Source: Molossus alvarezi
Taxonomy: Eukaryota > Chordata > Mammalia > Chiroptera > Molossidae
Direction of reading: 5' to 3'
NCBI GenBank assembly: GCA_037176705.1
Contig: CM073899.1
Coordinates: 3,968,001-4,032,000, forward strand
DNA: 64,000 nucleotides
Shown here: in pieces, positions 1 to 12,140 of the stretch
Layout of the letters: each line of letters opens with the position of its first letter
How positions within the stretch are numbered: position 1 is the first letter of the stretch
The notes under the pieces: generated by a model
What the model was told of the DNA's origin: nothing
Seen by the model: the letters and a program-made list of their open reading frames with translations, nothing else
Databases searched by the model: none
Translations under genes and position numbers: made by a program

Positions 1-453
1 TGGCCACAGGACAAAGGCTAGTGACAGATGGGGACAGGAAAAGACCCAGTTCCTGACTTCTGAACCTGTGGATTCCAGCCCTGGCAGCCTAGGGATGGCG
101 GCATCAGAAAGCCCCAGGCTCTGTCACTGTCTATGTGACCCCTGCAACAACCCTAAAGGTAAGTTTCTTGTCCCTGCTTTGCAGAAAGAAGAAAAGAAAC
201 ATTAAACACCAGTGCTCGGAGGCCCGCCCAGTTGTGCACTGTCGGTGGGCGGCCCCGCTGGGATGGCATCTAAAGAAGAAATGTGTTGAGCAAATTTAAA
301 TGATTATTTACTTGCTTATCCACTCGGTGAAGAATGTGGAGATCAGATTTTTCTACCTGTGAATGTTCTGCAGACAGAGCTGCCCATTCTCAGTGTCTCG
401 TATGCTCCCAGTTCTAAGAGTTGATCATTTTTGATGTTTTCTTATGTTCACTT
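1..453. other. CNGB3 intron 12, nothing recognised
   Basis: I see unique-looking intronic sequence here. I found no exon 13 peptide on the minus strand, no clear repeat and no tandem structure. Confidence 0.5.
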
Positions 454-738
454 AGAATAGGCAAATTAGCCCTGGCCGGTTTGGCTCAGCAGTTAGAGCA
501 TCCACCTGCGGTCAGGAGAGACCCGGGTTCGATTCCCGCTAAGGGCACGTACTTTGGTTGCAGTTTGTCCCCGGCCCTGGTTGGTCGTGCGGGTGGCAGC
601 CACTCGATGTGTCCCTTTCACATCGATGTTTCTCTCTCTCTCTCTTCCTCTTTCTCCCTCCCACTCTATCTGTACAAAAAATGGAAAAATGTCCTCAGGT
701 GAGGATAAAAAAAAAAAAAAAAAAGAATAGGCAAATTA
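454..738 (+). mobile_element. Bat tRNA-derived SINE (VES-like), full length with perfect target duplication
   Basis: The SINE body spans about 469-723. It starts 'gccctggccggtttggctca', contains the box B sequence 'ggttcgattcc', has a CT-rich part and 'gtcctcaggtgagga', and ends in a pure A tract. A perfect 15-bp target duplication AGAATAGGCAAATTA flanks it at 454-468 and 724-738. The perfect duplication and intact A tail argue for a young insertion. The head resembles a tRNA gene but has no tRNA fold downstream. Confidence 0.93.
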
Positions 739-1374
739 CTATATTATAACATAATTTTGATTCAAACAGTGGATCCAAATAGGACGATCGTTTCTATAAA
801 AGCACAGGTCCGTGCTGTGGGGTGGTTTGTGTCTGTCGCGCACGTGGGCGGTGAGCCTTGCCTCGGGGGGAGACGCGCTGGCCGTGGGGTTCTCCACTCC
901 GGTCTGGAGCGAGGCCGGTTGCCTAGGCCGGTTGCCTCAGTCTTTCGGATTTAGGAAGAGGCTCTACCTGCGGCCGAGTCTCCTGGGTGAGGCAGGAAGG
1001 TGGAGGAAAGGTCCCGTCGCCAACCAGGGCTTCTCATCGGCTCTCAAGCACCTTGTGATTTGAGAATCACCTTGTGGTCTGCACTATGGATGCTCCTTTG
1101 GCTTCGGAGTGGCAGTAAATTCCTCTTTTTATACGGAAAGGACGAACTAAGGTTGGATCTTATTGTCAGCATTATCTTTTGCTTTATAGCATAGAGTGGA
1201 AAGGACTTTAACTGCAGCATCATGGCCCTGAGAGTCGCCACCGTGGACTGCGGAGGGCTCTGGGGGAGACTGGTGGTCTGCGCCTGCTGGGAGTGCTATG
1301 CTCTGTGTAAGACGGGGGTGCTGCAGGGAGACCAGGCTTTCGCAGAGACCAGAGGCGGGTCTGAGACTTAGGTG

Positions 1375-1530
1375 TCTGCCAGCTCTGAGCCCTTGGCCAG
1401 CGTTTTCAGTGAGGGGCCTCCATTCCCTGGCCTCCTAAAAGGGGTTAAAGACACCCAGTTTTCCCAGTTCTGTGAGGCAATGTGTATAATACCTGCCCCC
1501 TGGCAGGTGCTGAATAAAATTTAGTGTTTG
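1375..1530 (+). repeat. MIR-like SINE relic
   Basis: Phrases such as 'ggggcctccattccctggcc', 'gtgaggcaatgtgtataata' and 'ggtgctgaataaa' resemble the 3' half of MIR in degraded form. The flanking stretch 739-1374 and the bases up to exon 12 show nothing else I recognise. Confidence 0.5.
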
Positions 1531-1732
1531 CTCTTCCAGGGTTTGCATAACCAGTATGCTATGCTGGGTATTTAAGAAAAATAAATAAAAACCCATAGTA
1601 GATCATTCATGCTTCGGGTTTCATATAGCTGTTTCTCAACCTCCTGCTCAAATCCAATGGGTCTGGCATCTGCCTTCCTGAATGTCCCTCCCATGATGTA
1701 GCCCCAGGGATGTAGGGATTTGCCCTGCTTAC

Positions 1733-1892
1733 CCAGCATCCTCTGCGAATCCCACGTGTACTCATACCAGGTCCGGACCCGGCTCTGCACACTCTTGGGA
1801 ATGGAGTAAGTGTTCATGTAGGCGACGGTGCGATCCACACAGACACGGAAGCTGTTCCGAGCGGCTGTGGCTGCCCCGATGACATCGAGCAT
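1733..1892 (-). CDS. CNGB3: CNGB3 exon 12 (C-linker)
   Basis: This 160-bp exon encodes the start of the cytosolic C-linker, [20 protein letters not shown] and later [20 protein letters not shown] up to YTWDSQRML. The acceptor is CTGGTTTCAG and the donor CTGG|GTAAGC with GT at 1732-1731. The last base begins an Asp codon continued in exon 13, which is not in the window. The apparent initiator Met is simply the first codon of the exon and is not a translation start. Changes from human lie around FRVCVDRTV, while the [12 protein letters not shown] core is conserved. Confidence 0.96.
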
Positions 1893-4400
1893 CTGAAACC
1901 AGGAACAGGGTCAGGGCATATACTCCACTCTGTCTCCGACAGCTTGATTTTTAACACTCTGATCTTGGGTCCTGATTTCCACCACTGACATAAAATACTG
2001 GGCTGACTCTGACCCAATGCAAACAGCAGTGAGGGTTGTGGGAGGATTCAGCCACATAACGCGTATGACTACACACAATTCTCTGAACACGTTGCATTAC
2101 CGCAAAGATGTTAGCTGAGATTTAAAAAAATTACCTGGCACGGGCTTTTGTAAAGAATGTGCAAAGAAAGTCGAGCCATTCCCTGGCCGTGGCTGGTCTA
2201 TTTGGGTGGGTCTCACTCTGAAAGCCTCCTTCATAGATTATCTAGTGTGCTGGTGTGTAGACTCCATTCACCACAAATTGCTCCCTGCGTACTTCCGTTG
2301 TGCTGTGCGGACTGATCACATCGAGCGTCATCATGCTTCAGGCACAGCATTCAGTAGAAGCTGAGACGTGTAGAGATCACCGAAGCTTCATCTACTCCTG
2401 TGACCATACTGAGGCACTGCCGGGGTTCAGGTCCGTATATTTGTGACTCAGACATAAACCCCACTCTCAGTTAAAAGCTGAGTTTTAAGGTCTCAGCGCA
2501 GAAAAGATGGACGGCTTGACTCTTCCTCTCAGACACAGGGAAGCAAGTGGTTGTGCACGTGCTTCGACTGCGGGCTGATCAAGGGGAGGAAGAGCAGGGC
2601 CCCACTTCCACGCTGGCAGACTGCTCGTCCGTCCCGCAGCTGAGCCTCGCCAGCGGGGAGAAGCAGCTCGTCCGAGGCGCCGCTCAGACGGCTCCCACCA
2701 GGACGCCTGCTCGGTGTCCACCGCGGGGCCACAGGCTCTCTGCTTGCCAGAGTGTCTGCGAGCAGTTCTGTGGGCAGTCACACTGACACCTGGGTGTCAG
2801 CCTCTGACTTACTCCGTGGGGACTATTCTCTGGCGACCTCGACTCCTATGTCCCCTTCCTCCTTGCTGTTCTTGACAAATGGTGGACCTGACCCAGTCAT
2901 CTAAGGCCATGGGAACCTGACTTCAGGGGCTGGGCAGTGAAATCTAATTGAGTTTAAAATTGGTCACCAAGGACCATTAAAAGCATGACTGATCCGTGTT
3001 GGAGGCCCAGAGCTTGCAGTGACAGGAGTCTGAGTGGGCTGTGCTGGCTTTGGAGGTGCAGACTTGAGGCGAATCCGTGTGCTCCGGGTTAGGGGAGAAT
3101 GTGAGGGTGTGAGAGGGAGAGAATGTCCGTCTCTGAATTGAATCGGAGAACAGAGGGCCTCAGTTAAAATGTGATGAGCAGGTCCGGTGTGGTTCTTGGT
3201 TGGATACAGGTGGGGATTTTGAAAGAGCTGTGCTTTTGTCCCAGGACCTCTTACGTACGTTCCTGATTGCTCTCTGCATCATCGTGACTCGCTGTGAGAT
3301 TTTAAGGCACAAATCGTCACCTCTTGCCACAGTCTTTCTCTTGGACTCCACGCTTCTGCCTTTCAGTAGCTTGGTATTTCTTCCCATTCCTGTTGGAATC
3401 TCAAATCCAACAGAAAGGCAGGTGCGGGGTGGTGTGTAAGACATCGCTTCTCAGACTCCCTGGGCGCGTGCGCCCCCTGAGGAGCTTGCGAAATGAAGAC
3501 GTCAGCTCCTTCGAACTGGGTCTGTCCTGGTTCTGACTTCCCCAGCGACACTGCTGCAGGTCTGAAGACCACACTTTGAGGAGCAAGACTATTGAAATGG
3601 AGCAAGATATAGTTTTCGATCTTGTAAACATTGCCTTGGACACAGGAAGTGCTAAATACATGCTGGGTTTTGCTACTAGTACCAACATTATATTCTGTGG
3701 CTCTAGCTTATAGCAGTGTAACGACACATGTGAACTCGAACCGCATTTTTCTAGACCAGCTAGTTTCAATCACCATGAATGCATCTCCCCAGCCATTAAG
3801 ATTATATTTTATACTTACAGATTTTAACTGCTTGGTGTCTATCTTCTCAAACCTGAGTATTTTCTAGATTGAGTTGTTTTCACAACCTCTCCTCTCTCTC
3901 ACCATGCTCAGGCTGGAGTTGCCTTAGCCCTGTGTAATTGAGTTAACCACGATTTTTGTTTTCTGTGTTTTGCTATCTAGGACCTCCCCTTCCGCTAGTT
4001 TACTCCTGAGATTGCACCTTTCATATGCAAATGACCCACACAGAGCCTTCTTTCCTGGGCTCTCACAGTCGGGTCCTGCTCAGCCTGCCCTGGCCACCGC
4101 AGGGCCAGGGACCACACCACCAGAGATAGCTCCCACACCCCAGAGCCCACACCACCACCTGAACTCCTGGTCCTAACCCCGCCTACCCTGCTCACCTATT
4201 GCTCCCGGTGCTTCTTCCGGTGGCCCCTTTGGTGTGATGTGACCCACCTTCTTGGATCTATTCGTAAAACAATCTGTGGTTTTGATGCCAATTGCATCCT
4301 GGCCTGTCGGCCTTGCCACACCTAAGCAATAACAGAACCTCCATTTTAAAAAAGTACCACCCCTGCAGTTTATATTATATTTTGGTTAATCTTTCTTGAA
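1893..4400. other. CNGB3 intron 11, unique-looking sequence
   Basis: This is intronic sequence between exons 12 and 11. The short open frames on both strands lack splice context or recognisable domains. I saw no young transposable element. Confidence 0.5.
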
Positions 4401-4404
4401 TCTC

Positions 4405-4700
4405 TTCTTTGTTCAAAAGCCTCCCCTGGCTGACTTCCCACGGCTTTTAGGGTAAAGTAAGTATCTTTACCACCGAGCCCCTAAGCGTCCTGTCCGGCAC
4501 ACAGTATCTCCGGCCTCGCTTACAAGCGCCTTCACTCCCGGTCTTCTGGTGCTCATTCCACTTCCTGCGACACGTCTGTTCCTCATCCCTGCCGTCTCTG
4601 GTGGGTGAGCCACCCATCTATTAGTACTGAACCTTATCTGCTTTTCAAAAGATGTTTCAAATGCATGCTCTTCCAAGGAACTTCCTGGGAGCTCACACAG
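4405..4700 (+). repeat. L2-like LINE 3' relic
   Basis: The run 'agcctcccctggctgacttc', 'gggtaaagtaagtatcttta' and later 'ccacttcctgcgacacgtct' follows the order of the L2 LINE 3' end, which ends with a short region on ordering, pricing-like CT-rich sequence and 'aacttcctgg'. It is degraded. The rest of the intron to 5488 shows only a small local duplication near 5180-5245 of 'gaagtgggttc'. Confidence 0.45.
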
Positions 4701-5488
4701 TTCTCTCTCCTCTGGTTCCTGTGGGACGGATCCTTGCCACTCACAGCGGTAGGTGTTGAGTTTTGACTGTGTGGTCCTGCTCAGGTGCTATCAAGCAGGT
4801 GGGCATCGCTAAACTTCATTAAGCATGGCTTTTATTCACACGCTGGCTTGGTGAGCGGACCCGCTGCTCATCTAGTGGGGAGATCCTCTCTGCGGTTTTG
4901 TCTGACTCTAAGGCATGGGTCTCAACGTGGCCTCTCCCCTCGCAGACGTCAGCACGTGGAGGACCTTCGTGCTGTGGGACTTCAAGGGTGTTCTGACACT
5001 CAGCGTCTGGTTCTTGTGAATCCAGGATTTCACAGGCACTGGGCTCTGTCTCTTGCAAATGCCAACCACCTTGCAGAGTGGTTACTTATGCACCTGCTTT
5101 CTTTTCCTTCGACACTGATTCCATAACAAATATTTCTGAAGCCATGGTATCTTCATTCAGTTAATTCAGGGGCATCTGCTCACCTCTGCACTGCTGAAGT
5201 GGGTTCAGAGGTGGGTTCACCTCTGAAGTGGGTTCGAACCCAGGGATTTTATGACCCTATTTGAAGTTTAATTACATTTGGGAGCTTGTAAAGGTTTTTA
5301 GAAGCTCTAGGTAGGAAGTTACTTCAGAAACGGGCCTTTGCCGTGAGTCTAGCCCGACGCTCACTGTGCGCAGGCCTCCGACAACGCAGTCACTTTGAGG
5401 AAAGCGCAGCAGGGTCTGCGGCCCCCTGCGATGCTGACAGGCCTGCCAGTGGCAGCGCCGTGCACCTGGCCACCACCTCGCAGCTCAC

Positions 5489-5630
5489 CTGGCCGATCGC
5501 GCTGGAGAACACAGACACGCCCAGGAAGAAGTTCAGCAGTTGGAAAACAATTTCGAACAAAGTCTGTGGTTCTGGAAGGCCCCCGATGGTGATCAAACTG
5601 CGAACAGCAAAGTAATAACATCGCAGGTAC
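5489..5630 (-). CDS. CNGB3: CNGB3 exon 11 (pore loop and S6)
   Basis: This 142-bp exon encodes [20 protein letters not shown] and then [20 protein letters not shown] up to [14 protein letters not shown] is the CNGB3 pore filter. The A subunits carry a glutamate-containing TIGETPPP here, so this is clearly a beta subunit. S6 follows the filter. The acceptor is CTTTCACAG and the donor CAG|GTGAGC at 5488. The first base completes the codon begun in exon 10 and the end falls on a codon boundary. Confidence 0.96.
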
Positions 5631-5773
5631 CTGTGAAAGAGAAGACAGACATTGTGCATTTTCCTGTGACACTAAAATCGCACTGTGCTTGGAGCAGGGA
5701 TTCCCTCCAAGTAGAACATGTCCCCCTGGCCAGGCCTTCCGTAGGCAGCACTGGGACACACCACGTGTTCTGG

Positions 5774-6016
5774 GGCCAGCTTCTCTTTCTGTTTTTCTGT
5801 ATTGATCTTAGGTAGAGAGGAAGTGAGAGGGAGAGAGGGAGAGAAACATCAATGAACGGGAACATCACTTGGCCACCTCCTGCATGTTCCCCACTGCGAC
5901 TTGGGCTCACAACCCGGGCATGTGTCCTGACCGGGAATCGAACCAGAATCTCCTGGTTCATGGGTCAATGCTCAACCACTGAGCCCCATAAGCCGGACCT
6001 AGTGCCAGCTTCTTGT
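5774..6016 (-). mobile_element. Bat tRNA-derived SINE, antisense
   Basis: The body lies at about 5793-5998. Read on the minus strand it has a tRNA-like head with 'ggttcgattcccggtcagga', a GA/CT-rich middle and a tail with 'aatcaatac'. It belongs to the subtype with 'gcatgtgtcctgaccgggaa' and differs from the copy at 469. Imperfect target duplications of the form 'gccagcttct' flank it near 5776 and 6002. Confidence 0.88.
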
Positions 6017-6017
6017 T

Positions 6018-6268
6018 CTTCTTTTTTTTTATCCTCACCAGAGGACAATTTTGCATTCATCTTCAGATAGAACTGGAGGGAAAGAGGGAGGGAGGGAGAG
6101 AGAAACATCTATGTGAGAGAGACATATCGACTGGCTGCCACTCACACAACCCCTACCAGGGCCGAGGACAAACTGCAACCGAGGTACATGCCCTTAGCGG
6201 GAACCGAAGCGCGGGACTCTCTGGTCCGCAGGCTGATGCTCTAACCGCTGAGCCAGACCGGCCAGGAC
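6018..6268 (-). mobile_element. Bat tRNA-derived SINE, antisense, adjacent to the previous one
   Basis: This copy has the 'atcctcaccagaggacaatt' tail type with a T tract at its lower end and ends in 'gagccagaccggccagga'. It sits head to tail with the SINE at 5793-5998, both antisense to the plus strand. Confidence 0.9.
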
Positions 6269-6734
6269 CTTTCTGGATGAACATTGTGAAATGACTCCAC
6301 ACACCCAAGGAGAGCATCTTCCAGCTGTCCCCCTTCTCTCCTGCTGCAGAACAAATCTCCCCCAAACTTAATGCTGTAACCCAACAGCTATCTCGCTAGG
6401 CTCATAGTTTTGTGGCTCAGGAAGTTACCCAAGGACAAGCAAGCAGAGAGGGATCCTCTGTGTTCATGATGAGTGGCCCTCAGCTAGGGGTGGCTGGAGA
6501 GAGCTGGGAAGACTCGACGGGCCAACGTCTGGGGCCGGGATCCAAAGTTTGCTGGGACACAGTGAGAGAACAGGAGACACAGAGCTCCTGACAGCCTTGC
6601 ACGTTCCTGGCTGTAGGGCTGTTTCTTTGCTCTAATGGGATGACTCTGGGTGGCTCCTGGGGGAGGGCTGGTCACCGGAAGGACCAAGCCATGGTAAGTC
6701 GCTTATAATTTTCTTTGTAAAATTTTTGAAGGCT

Positions 6735-6926
6735 TTTAAATTTAATTTTATTTTTATCAATTGATTTTTAGAGAGACGAGGGAGGGAGAGAGAGAAACAT
6801 GGATTTGTTGTTCTACTTATTCACGCATTCATTAGTTTATTCTTGTATGTGCCCTGACCAGGAATTAAACCCGCAACCTTGGTGTACTGGGATGATGCTT
6901 GACCCAACTGAGCTACCCGGCCAGGG
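6735..6926 (-). mobile_element. Bat tRNA-derived SINE, antisense
   Basis: The lower end is 'tttatttttatcaattgatt', a GA-rich part with 'gagagagaaacatgg' follows, and the head ends in 'gagctacccggccagggtg'. It is more diverged than the copy at 469. The stretch 6269-6734 before it contains a degraded segment around 6345-6420 that resembles an old mammalian transposon, which I cannot name. Confidence 0.85.
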
Positions 6927-7326
6927 TGAAGCTTGCAATTTTCATCCCTGTCTCCCATTCTCTTGAAAAGGAAGAAGGGCTGAAAAGGGAGTTAATGATG
7001 GACCATGCCTCTGTGATGGAACACAAATAAAACCCCAAACTACAGGGTTTGGAGAGCTTTGGGCTGGTGGCTGTGAAGGTGCTGGGACAGGGCAGGGCGA
7101 GGCCTGGGAGCTCCGGTGTGCTTTCCACACACCTCACCCCGTGCATCTCCTCCGTCTGTTGTTCATCTGCACCCTTGATCTCCCTGAGGTAGCCCGGTGA
7201 ATGTTTCCCTGAGTTCTGAGTCACTCTAGCAAATTAACTGGATTCAAGGAGGGGTGGCTGGGAGCTCTGATCTACAGCCTGTTGTCAGAAGCATAGACGA
7301 CAGCTGGGACTTGCTCCTTGGGTTTG

Positions 7327-7328
<2 letters not shown>

Positions 7329-7367
<39 letters not shown>
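7329..7367 (+). repeat. (TG)n microsatellite
   Basis: A pure GT dinucleotide run of about 19 units is followed by a short GA/G run. It is likely to vary in length between individuals. The surrounding 6927-8487 is otherwise unique-looking intron. Confidence 0.95.
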
Positions 7368-7373
<6 letters not shown>

Positions 7374-8487
7374 GGGGGCCAGCCATGTAAGACTGAACCT
7401 CTAATCTGTGCGACCTGAGGCTGTCCTCAGACTGTCAGAATTCAGTTCAGTTGCAGGACACCCGGCTGGTATTGCAGAGAATTGCTTGGTTTTTCCAGCC
7501 CCCCAGTGTCTTCCTCTCATATGGCTGAGCCTGAGATGGAATGGCTGGGAAACCGGGGGGCTGGCTCAGTACCTGTTTCCACTCAGCCCCAACATAAGCA
7601 GCTGGGTTTCCTGCCAGCAGGGTGGTCTCAGGGAAGACGAGTTCTTAGCAGGGGCCACTCTTCCCCGGCGGTGCGAGAGGCTCCTTGTAGTCCAGAAGTC
7701 CCGCCATGTCTCAGTCTCCTGACACATGATCTTGTCCAGCAAGTCACCAAGGCCAGTCCAGATTCGAGGACGGGGCATTTGGATCCTCCTCTCATGAGGA
7801 GCAGCAGAGGCCTGGAGACCACGGTTAACCACCATGCGAGTGAACCCAGGTGATGGGAACTCCAGGAATTGATGGGGCTGGGGAGTCTCCCACAGTCCAG
7901 TCCAGTGTCTCCACTGGTGGAAAGTAGAGTTTCCCTCTTTCCTGTCCACATTTAGTACACTGTTGATATGTAAACCATGGCGGAGACGGAGGGGACGAAG
8001 CTCCATCTCAAGAGGAAAATGACTCTCAGGTGTAATAAGTAATTTACCTGGAAATGTAGTATTGAAGACAACCAGGTGTGCTCAGAAACATACTTGATAA
8101 AGGTTGTGTACTTGACAGGAGCTACTGCAGATGAAGTGACTGGGACCTTGCAGCCCAGACAGGAAGAGGCCCGGGCTCGAGGGCAGCAGAGAGGATGAGG
8201 CAAGGTGGGGGCAGAGCAGGGCAGACTCCCTCAGCCACAGCGGCTCAGGGTCTCATGGAGCCACGTGGGGTGAGAGCGGAAGCTACTACCTTACCCCACT
8301 GTGTCTGCATGTCATTTATGACTAGGGGCACCCACAGCTCTGAGCGCGGCCTACGTCGGGCCCTCCCCTGGGCTCCCTAAGAACAGTGTCCGTCTATGGA
8401 AGCTCCTCCAGATGGCGTCAGCGAGGGGCGCTTGGACCCAGGCACCCTGCCTCTCTATTTCAGGATGGACACCGAAGAGGAGCACTT

Positions 8488-8692
8488 TTAAAAAAAATTA
8501 TTTTTCTTTATTGATTTGAGAGAGGGGAAGAGAGAGAAACATCGATGAGAGAGACATCAATTGGCCGCCTCCTGCATGCCCCCCACTGGGGATTGGACCC
8601 ACAACCTGGGCATGTGTCCTGACCGGGAATCAAACCGGCAACCTCTCTGTGCAGGGTCGACGCTCAACCACTGAGCCACACCGGCCGGGCCA
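8488..8692 (-). mobile_element. Bat tRNA-derived SINE, antisense
   Basis: An A/T-rich tail 'ttatttttctttattgattt' at the lower end, a GA-rich middle and a head ending 'gagccacaccggccgggcc' define a full-length copy. Box B reads 'ggtttgattcc' on the minus strand. The interval 8693-10636 that follows is AT-rich intron with no repeat I can name. Confidence 0.9.
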
Positions 8693-10636
8693 AAGGCGCA
8701 CTTGTAATGGAACCCTACCCTCTCAGGCTGTCATTTCTGCTCTGAGTGCGGCACATATATCACGAGCACTTTAATTAACTGTACGAGTCTTTGAACAAGG
8801 GTGGTCTCTTTTTATTAAAATAGTTTGCAATTTTAAGATATTCAAGTAGTAAGAAGTTGAAGTTTACAAAGAAAGAATCCAATTGCAGTTGAATTCCATA
8901 GTTAAATGAAAATAGATCTAGAAAGAAACCACTCATTTTGGAATTCAATCCTTTTGAAGGATAGGAATCTTTTTTCTTTTTTTTTAACCTGGGGGATATA
9001 GACAAAGGAAAATAACAAAGTCTCTGGTGGAGTATGAAACCACTAATGCCAACAGAGTACAGGAATCAGCACTCTGCCGGTTTCCTAGCAGGGTTCCTGG
9101 GATTTAGTGATATCATAGTGAACCTGGTGTCAAAGAGAACCACCTGTAAGAAGTACAAATATATGTTATGAACTGCATTTTAACTTTATTTTAACTTTAA
9201 AATTTTAATTTTCTGTTACTTGATTTACTTTGGTCATGAATCCTGGACAGGTGGGTCTTTTTAAGTGAAGGAACTTGATTGAGGCAACCACCACCCAGCA
9301 GCAGAAAAGGGCTGGCTTCCCTTCCGATGCACCTGCCCCGTGCAAGTGTAGAGATGATGGCAGGGGAATCACTTCTCTCGTGTTCTTGTTTATGGATGTT
9401 AAATAACAGTTGAAGGTGAAGCTTAGGCATGGATCTTCCAAATCTGAGGGTCAGCCCTGCGCTATTTTTATGTGTATGGAATAGTGTGTTGTGTTGATTG
9501 AAAGTTTTCTGCCCTGATGCCTGGAGGTTTATCTTGGGATTCTTTTCTCAGTCATGTCTTGTACCCAGAAATGCACCACCAAAGGTGAGATTTGTAATTT
9601 AATTAGATGGTATCTTATTGATTGCCTAGGATTAGCTTAATTATCCACCGCCTTTCGTCTCTCTCTGCTCCTGAACTCTGTGCTGCTGGGTGTTTTATTA
9701 CACCAGAAGGCTTTCTAGTGTCTGGTGTAAAGACTGGCATATTTTTGGACCCTCAATGGCTACCGTCATCTTCATGTGTGGACAAAGGGTGAGGTGCCCT
9801 AGGCTGCCCTATGCAGGTCCAGCCCTTCTGTCTCCTTCTGGGCCACCTGAATCCTGTCCCTCCCCAGCCTTCCTCATCCCCCTTTCCATGAGGATCTGTG
9901 TTGGGGATCGGGGCCTGGGGTTCGCCAAGAGGTCTGGGCACACTGGGGAATTTATGCCAGAAAATTAAAAACTGTATGGACAAAGGTTGATGGGGATATT
10001 TCTGGGTACCAGATAACTGACCTACTTATGTTTCCTTTGAGCTAAGCCCTTTCCTTCCTTGTCAAGCTTCTCACAAAGGGTGCTGGCTTCTCAGCACAAA
10101 CAAAACCGACTTATCATCTCCTGCTGCAATGCACACATGCTGTTCTGGTGCAGATTCCCGGGCAGGAATGAACTGCACTTCTATTTTAAATGTTCACAAT
10201 GCCTGATGAAGGTCACCCCGTTTCGGCCTGATTCTCACTAGGGCCAAGTTGACAAGTCCAGGGGCTTCAGAAGCACCCTTCAATTCATAGGTTGGCAGAA
10301 ACCATCACTGGCTTACAAGGTCAAAGTGTAACATGAAGGAACACATGGAGCAGGCGATATTAACAACTGCCCTGTGCAAACTGTCCTGAAATATGCAAAA
10401 ATGCTGCTTTTAATGGCATTACCTTTGTACAAATGGAGGCCTGCCTCTCAGGTTGGTAGCCGGGCACTGAAGCTTTGGTTTGCAGTGAGTTCTCCTGTGT
10501 CAGTGGGCAGGATCAGAGCCATGGGGTAAGGCTTGCCTTCACAGGATGTGGGTGGGAGATGCCAGTGCGGAGAAACACACTGAGCCTTCTCTGGCCTAGG
10601 AGATGATTACTTGTGATTTTTCTGTGAGGCATTAAG

Positions 10637-10859
10637 AAGAACAGGTGGCCCAGCTGCTGTGGCTCAGTAGCTGAGCGGCAACCCATGCCCAAGAGGTCGC
10701 CAGTTCAATTCCTGGTCAGGGCACATGCCCAGGTTGTGGGCCAATCCCCAGTGGGGAGGCGGCCAGTTGATGTTCTCTCTCATCAGTGTTTCTGTCTCTC
10801 TCTCTCTCCCTTCTCTCTCTAAAATCAATAAAGAAAAAAATTTAAATAAGAACAGGTGG
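10637..10859 (+). mobile_element. Bat tRNA-derived SINE at the 5' junction of an L1 fragment
   Basis: The SINE at about 10649-10847 has the 'gcacatgcccaggttgtggg' and 'ctaaaatcaataaagaaaaa' signature. It is flanked by a perfect 12-bp target duplication AAGAACAGGTGG at 10637-10648 and 10848-10859. Its target is the junction between unique DNA and the 5'-truncated L1 that follows, so it probably arrived after the L1. Confidence 0.92.
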
Positions 10860-11617
10860 AGAATGGCCACCATCAATAAATCATCAAACAACAAGTGTTG
10901 GGGAAGGTGTGGAGAAAAGGGGACTCTAGTACACTGCTGGTGGGAATGCAGACTGGTGCAGCCACTATGGAAAACAGTATGGTGTTACCTCAAAAAATTA
11001 AAAATTGAACTTCCATTTGACCCAGTGATCCCACTTCTAGGAATATACCCTAAGAAGCCTGAAACACCAACCAGAAAGAATATATGGACCCCCATGTTTG
11101 TAGCAGCACTATTTACAATAGCTAAGATCTGGAAACAGCCCAAGTGTCCATCAGTAGACAAATGGATAAAAAAGCAGTGGTACATATACCCAATGGAGTA
11201 CTACGCAGCTGTAAGAAAGAAAGACCTTTTATCCTTTGAGACTACATGGAGGGACCTGGAAAGTATCATCCTAAGTGAAACAAGCCAAACAGAGAAAGAC
11301 AAGTATCACATGATCTCACTTATTTGTGGAATATAATGAACAAAACAGTCTGAGGAATGGGGTAGTCCCAGAGACGTGGAGGTGGGGTACAGACTGACAA
11401 TCCCCAGAAGAGGGGATGGTGGGGGAGAGATAAACCAAAGAACTTATATGCATGTATACATGAACAGTGGACATGGACAACAAACTGGGGACAAGGCAGG
11501 GAGGGTTGGGGAGGGGGCAATCAGTGGGGGGAAAAGGAGAAACATCTGTAACAAAAATTAATTAATGAAAAAGAAAAAAAAAGGAAAAATATCAAGTGGG
11601 TATTAATAAAAAAAAAA
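10860..11617 (+). mobile_element. 5'-truncated L1, ORF2 C-terminus plus 3' UTR
   Basis: From 10863 to 11336 the reading frame is open and encodes the ORF2 C-terminal end, with KKLKIELPFDPVIPLLGIYP and the W-E-Y-Y-A-A-V motif before the stop. The 3' UTR with 'acttatatgcatgtatacat' and an A-rich tail ends near 11617. The flanks 'agaacaggtgg' and 'agaacaggagg' look like its own target duplication. It is relatively young and dead by truncation. Confidence 0.9.
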
Positions 11618-11889
11618 AGAACAGGAGGTTTCTAATTCTTTGGTACTAGGTTCTATTTATAGCCATTACCACTCCTCAATTGGGTTCTCCAATCTTTTCT
11701 ATCTTTGGTAGCTGTTTTTGGTTGCATGATCAATCAATAGTGATGTGTTGTAGTTTCACACTCTGATGCTGTGTTTGTTAATTTCTTTTCCTTGCATTCA
11801 TTTTTGTTTTATGCATTTCTTTCATTTATTATAAGTTTTTAGAATTGGGGTATATTAATGAGGAACTGAAACTTTCAACATTATATAGT

Positions 11890-12140
11890 GGCATTCTTTT
11901 TATTTTTTACTTTTATTCTCACCTGAGGATATTTTGCCATTATCTTTAGATAGAGAGGGGGAGAGAGAGAGAGAGAAACATCGATGTCAGAGAAACAAAT
12001 CAATTAGTTGCCTTTTGCACGACCCCAACCAGGGCCAGGGACCAAACTGCAACTGAGGTACGTGCCCTTGACTAGAATCAAACCCACAACTCTTCTGTCT
12101 CAGGGCTGATGTTCTAACTGCTGGGCCAAACCAGCCAGGG
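11890..12140 (-). mobile_element. Bat tRNA-derived SINE, antisense
   Basis: It has the 'tctcacctgaggatattttg' tail and a head ending 'gggccaaaccagccaggg'. Near-repeats of 'gcattcttt' on both sides (about 11890 and 12145) are the probable target duplication. Confidence 0.9.

Noticed and set aside
469..560. tRNA gene in the SINE head (and in the other SINE heads)
   Set aside because: Box A and B motifs are present but no complete cloverleaf follows. They belong to tRNA-derived SINEs with A tails and target duplications.
6300..6700. Old DNA-transposon or LTR-like relic near 'cccccaaacttaatgctgta'
   Set aside because: It resembles a common mammalian repeat but is too short and degraded for me to name or bound.
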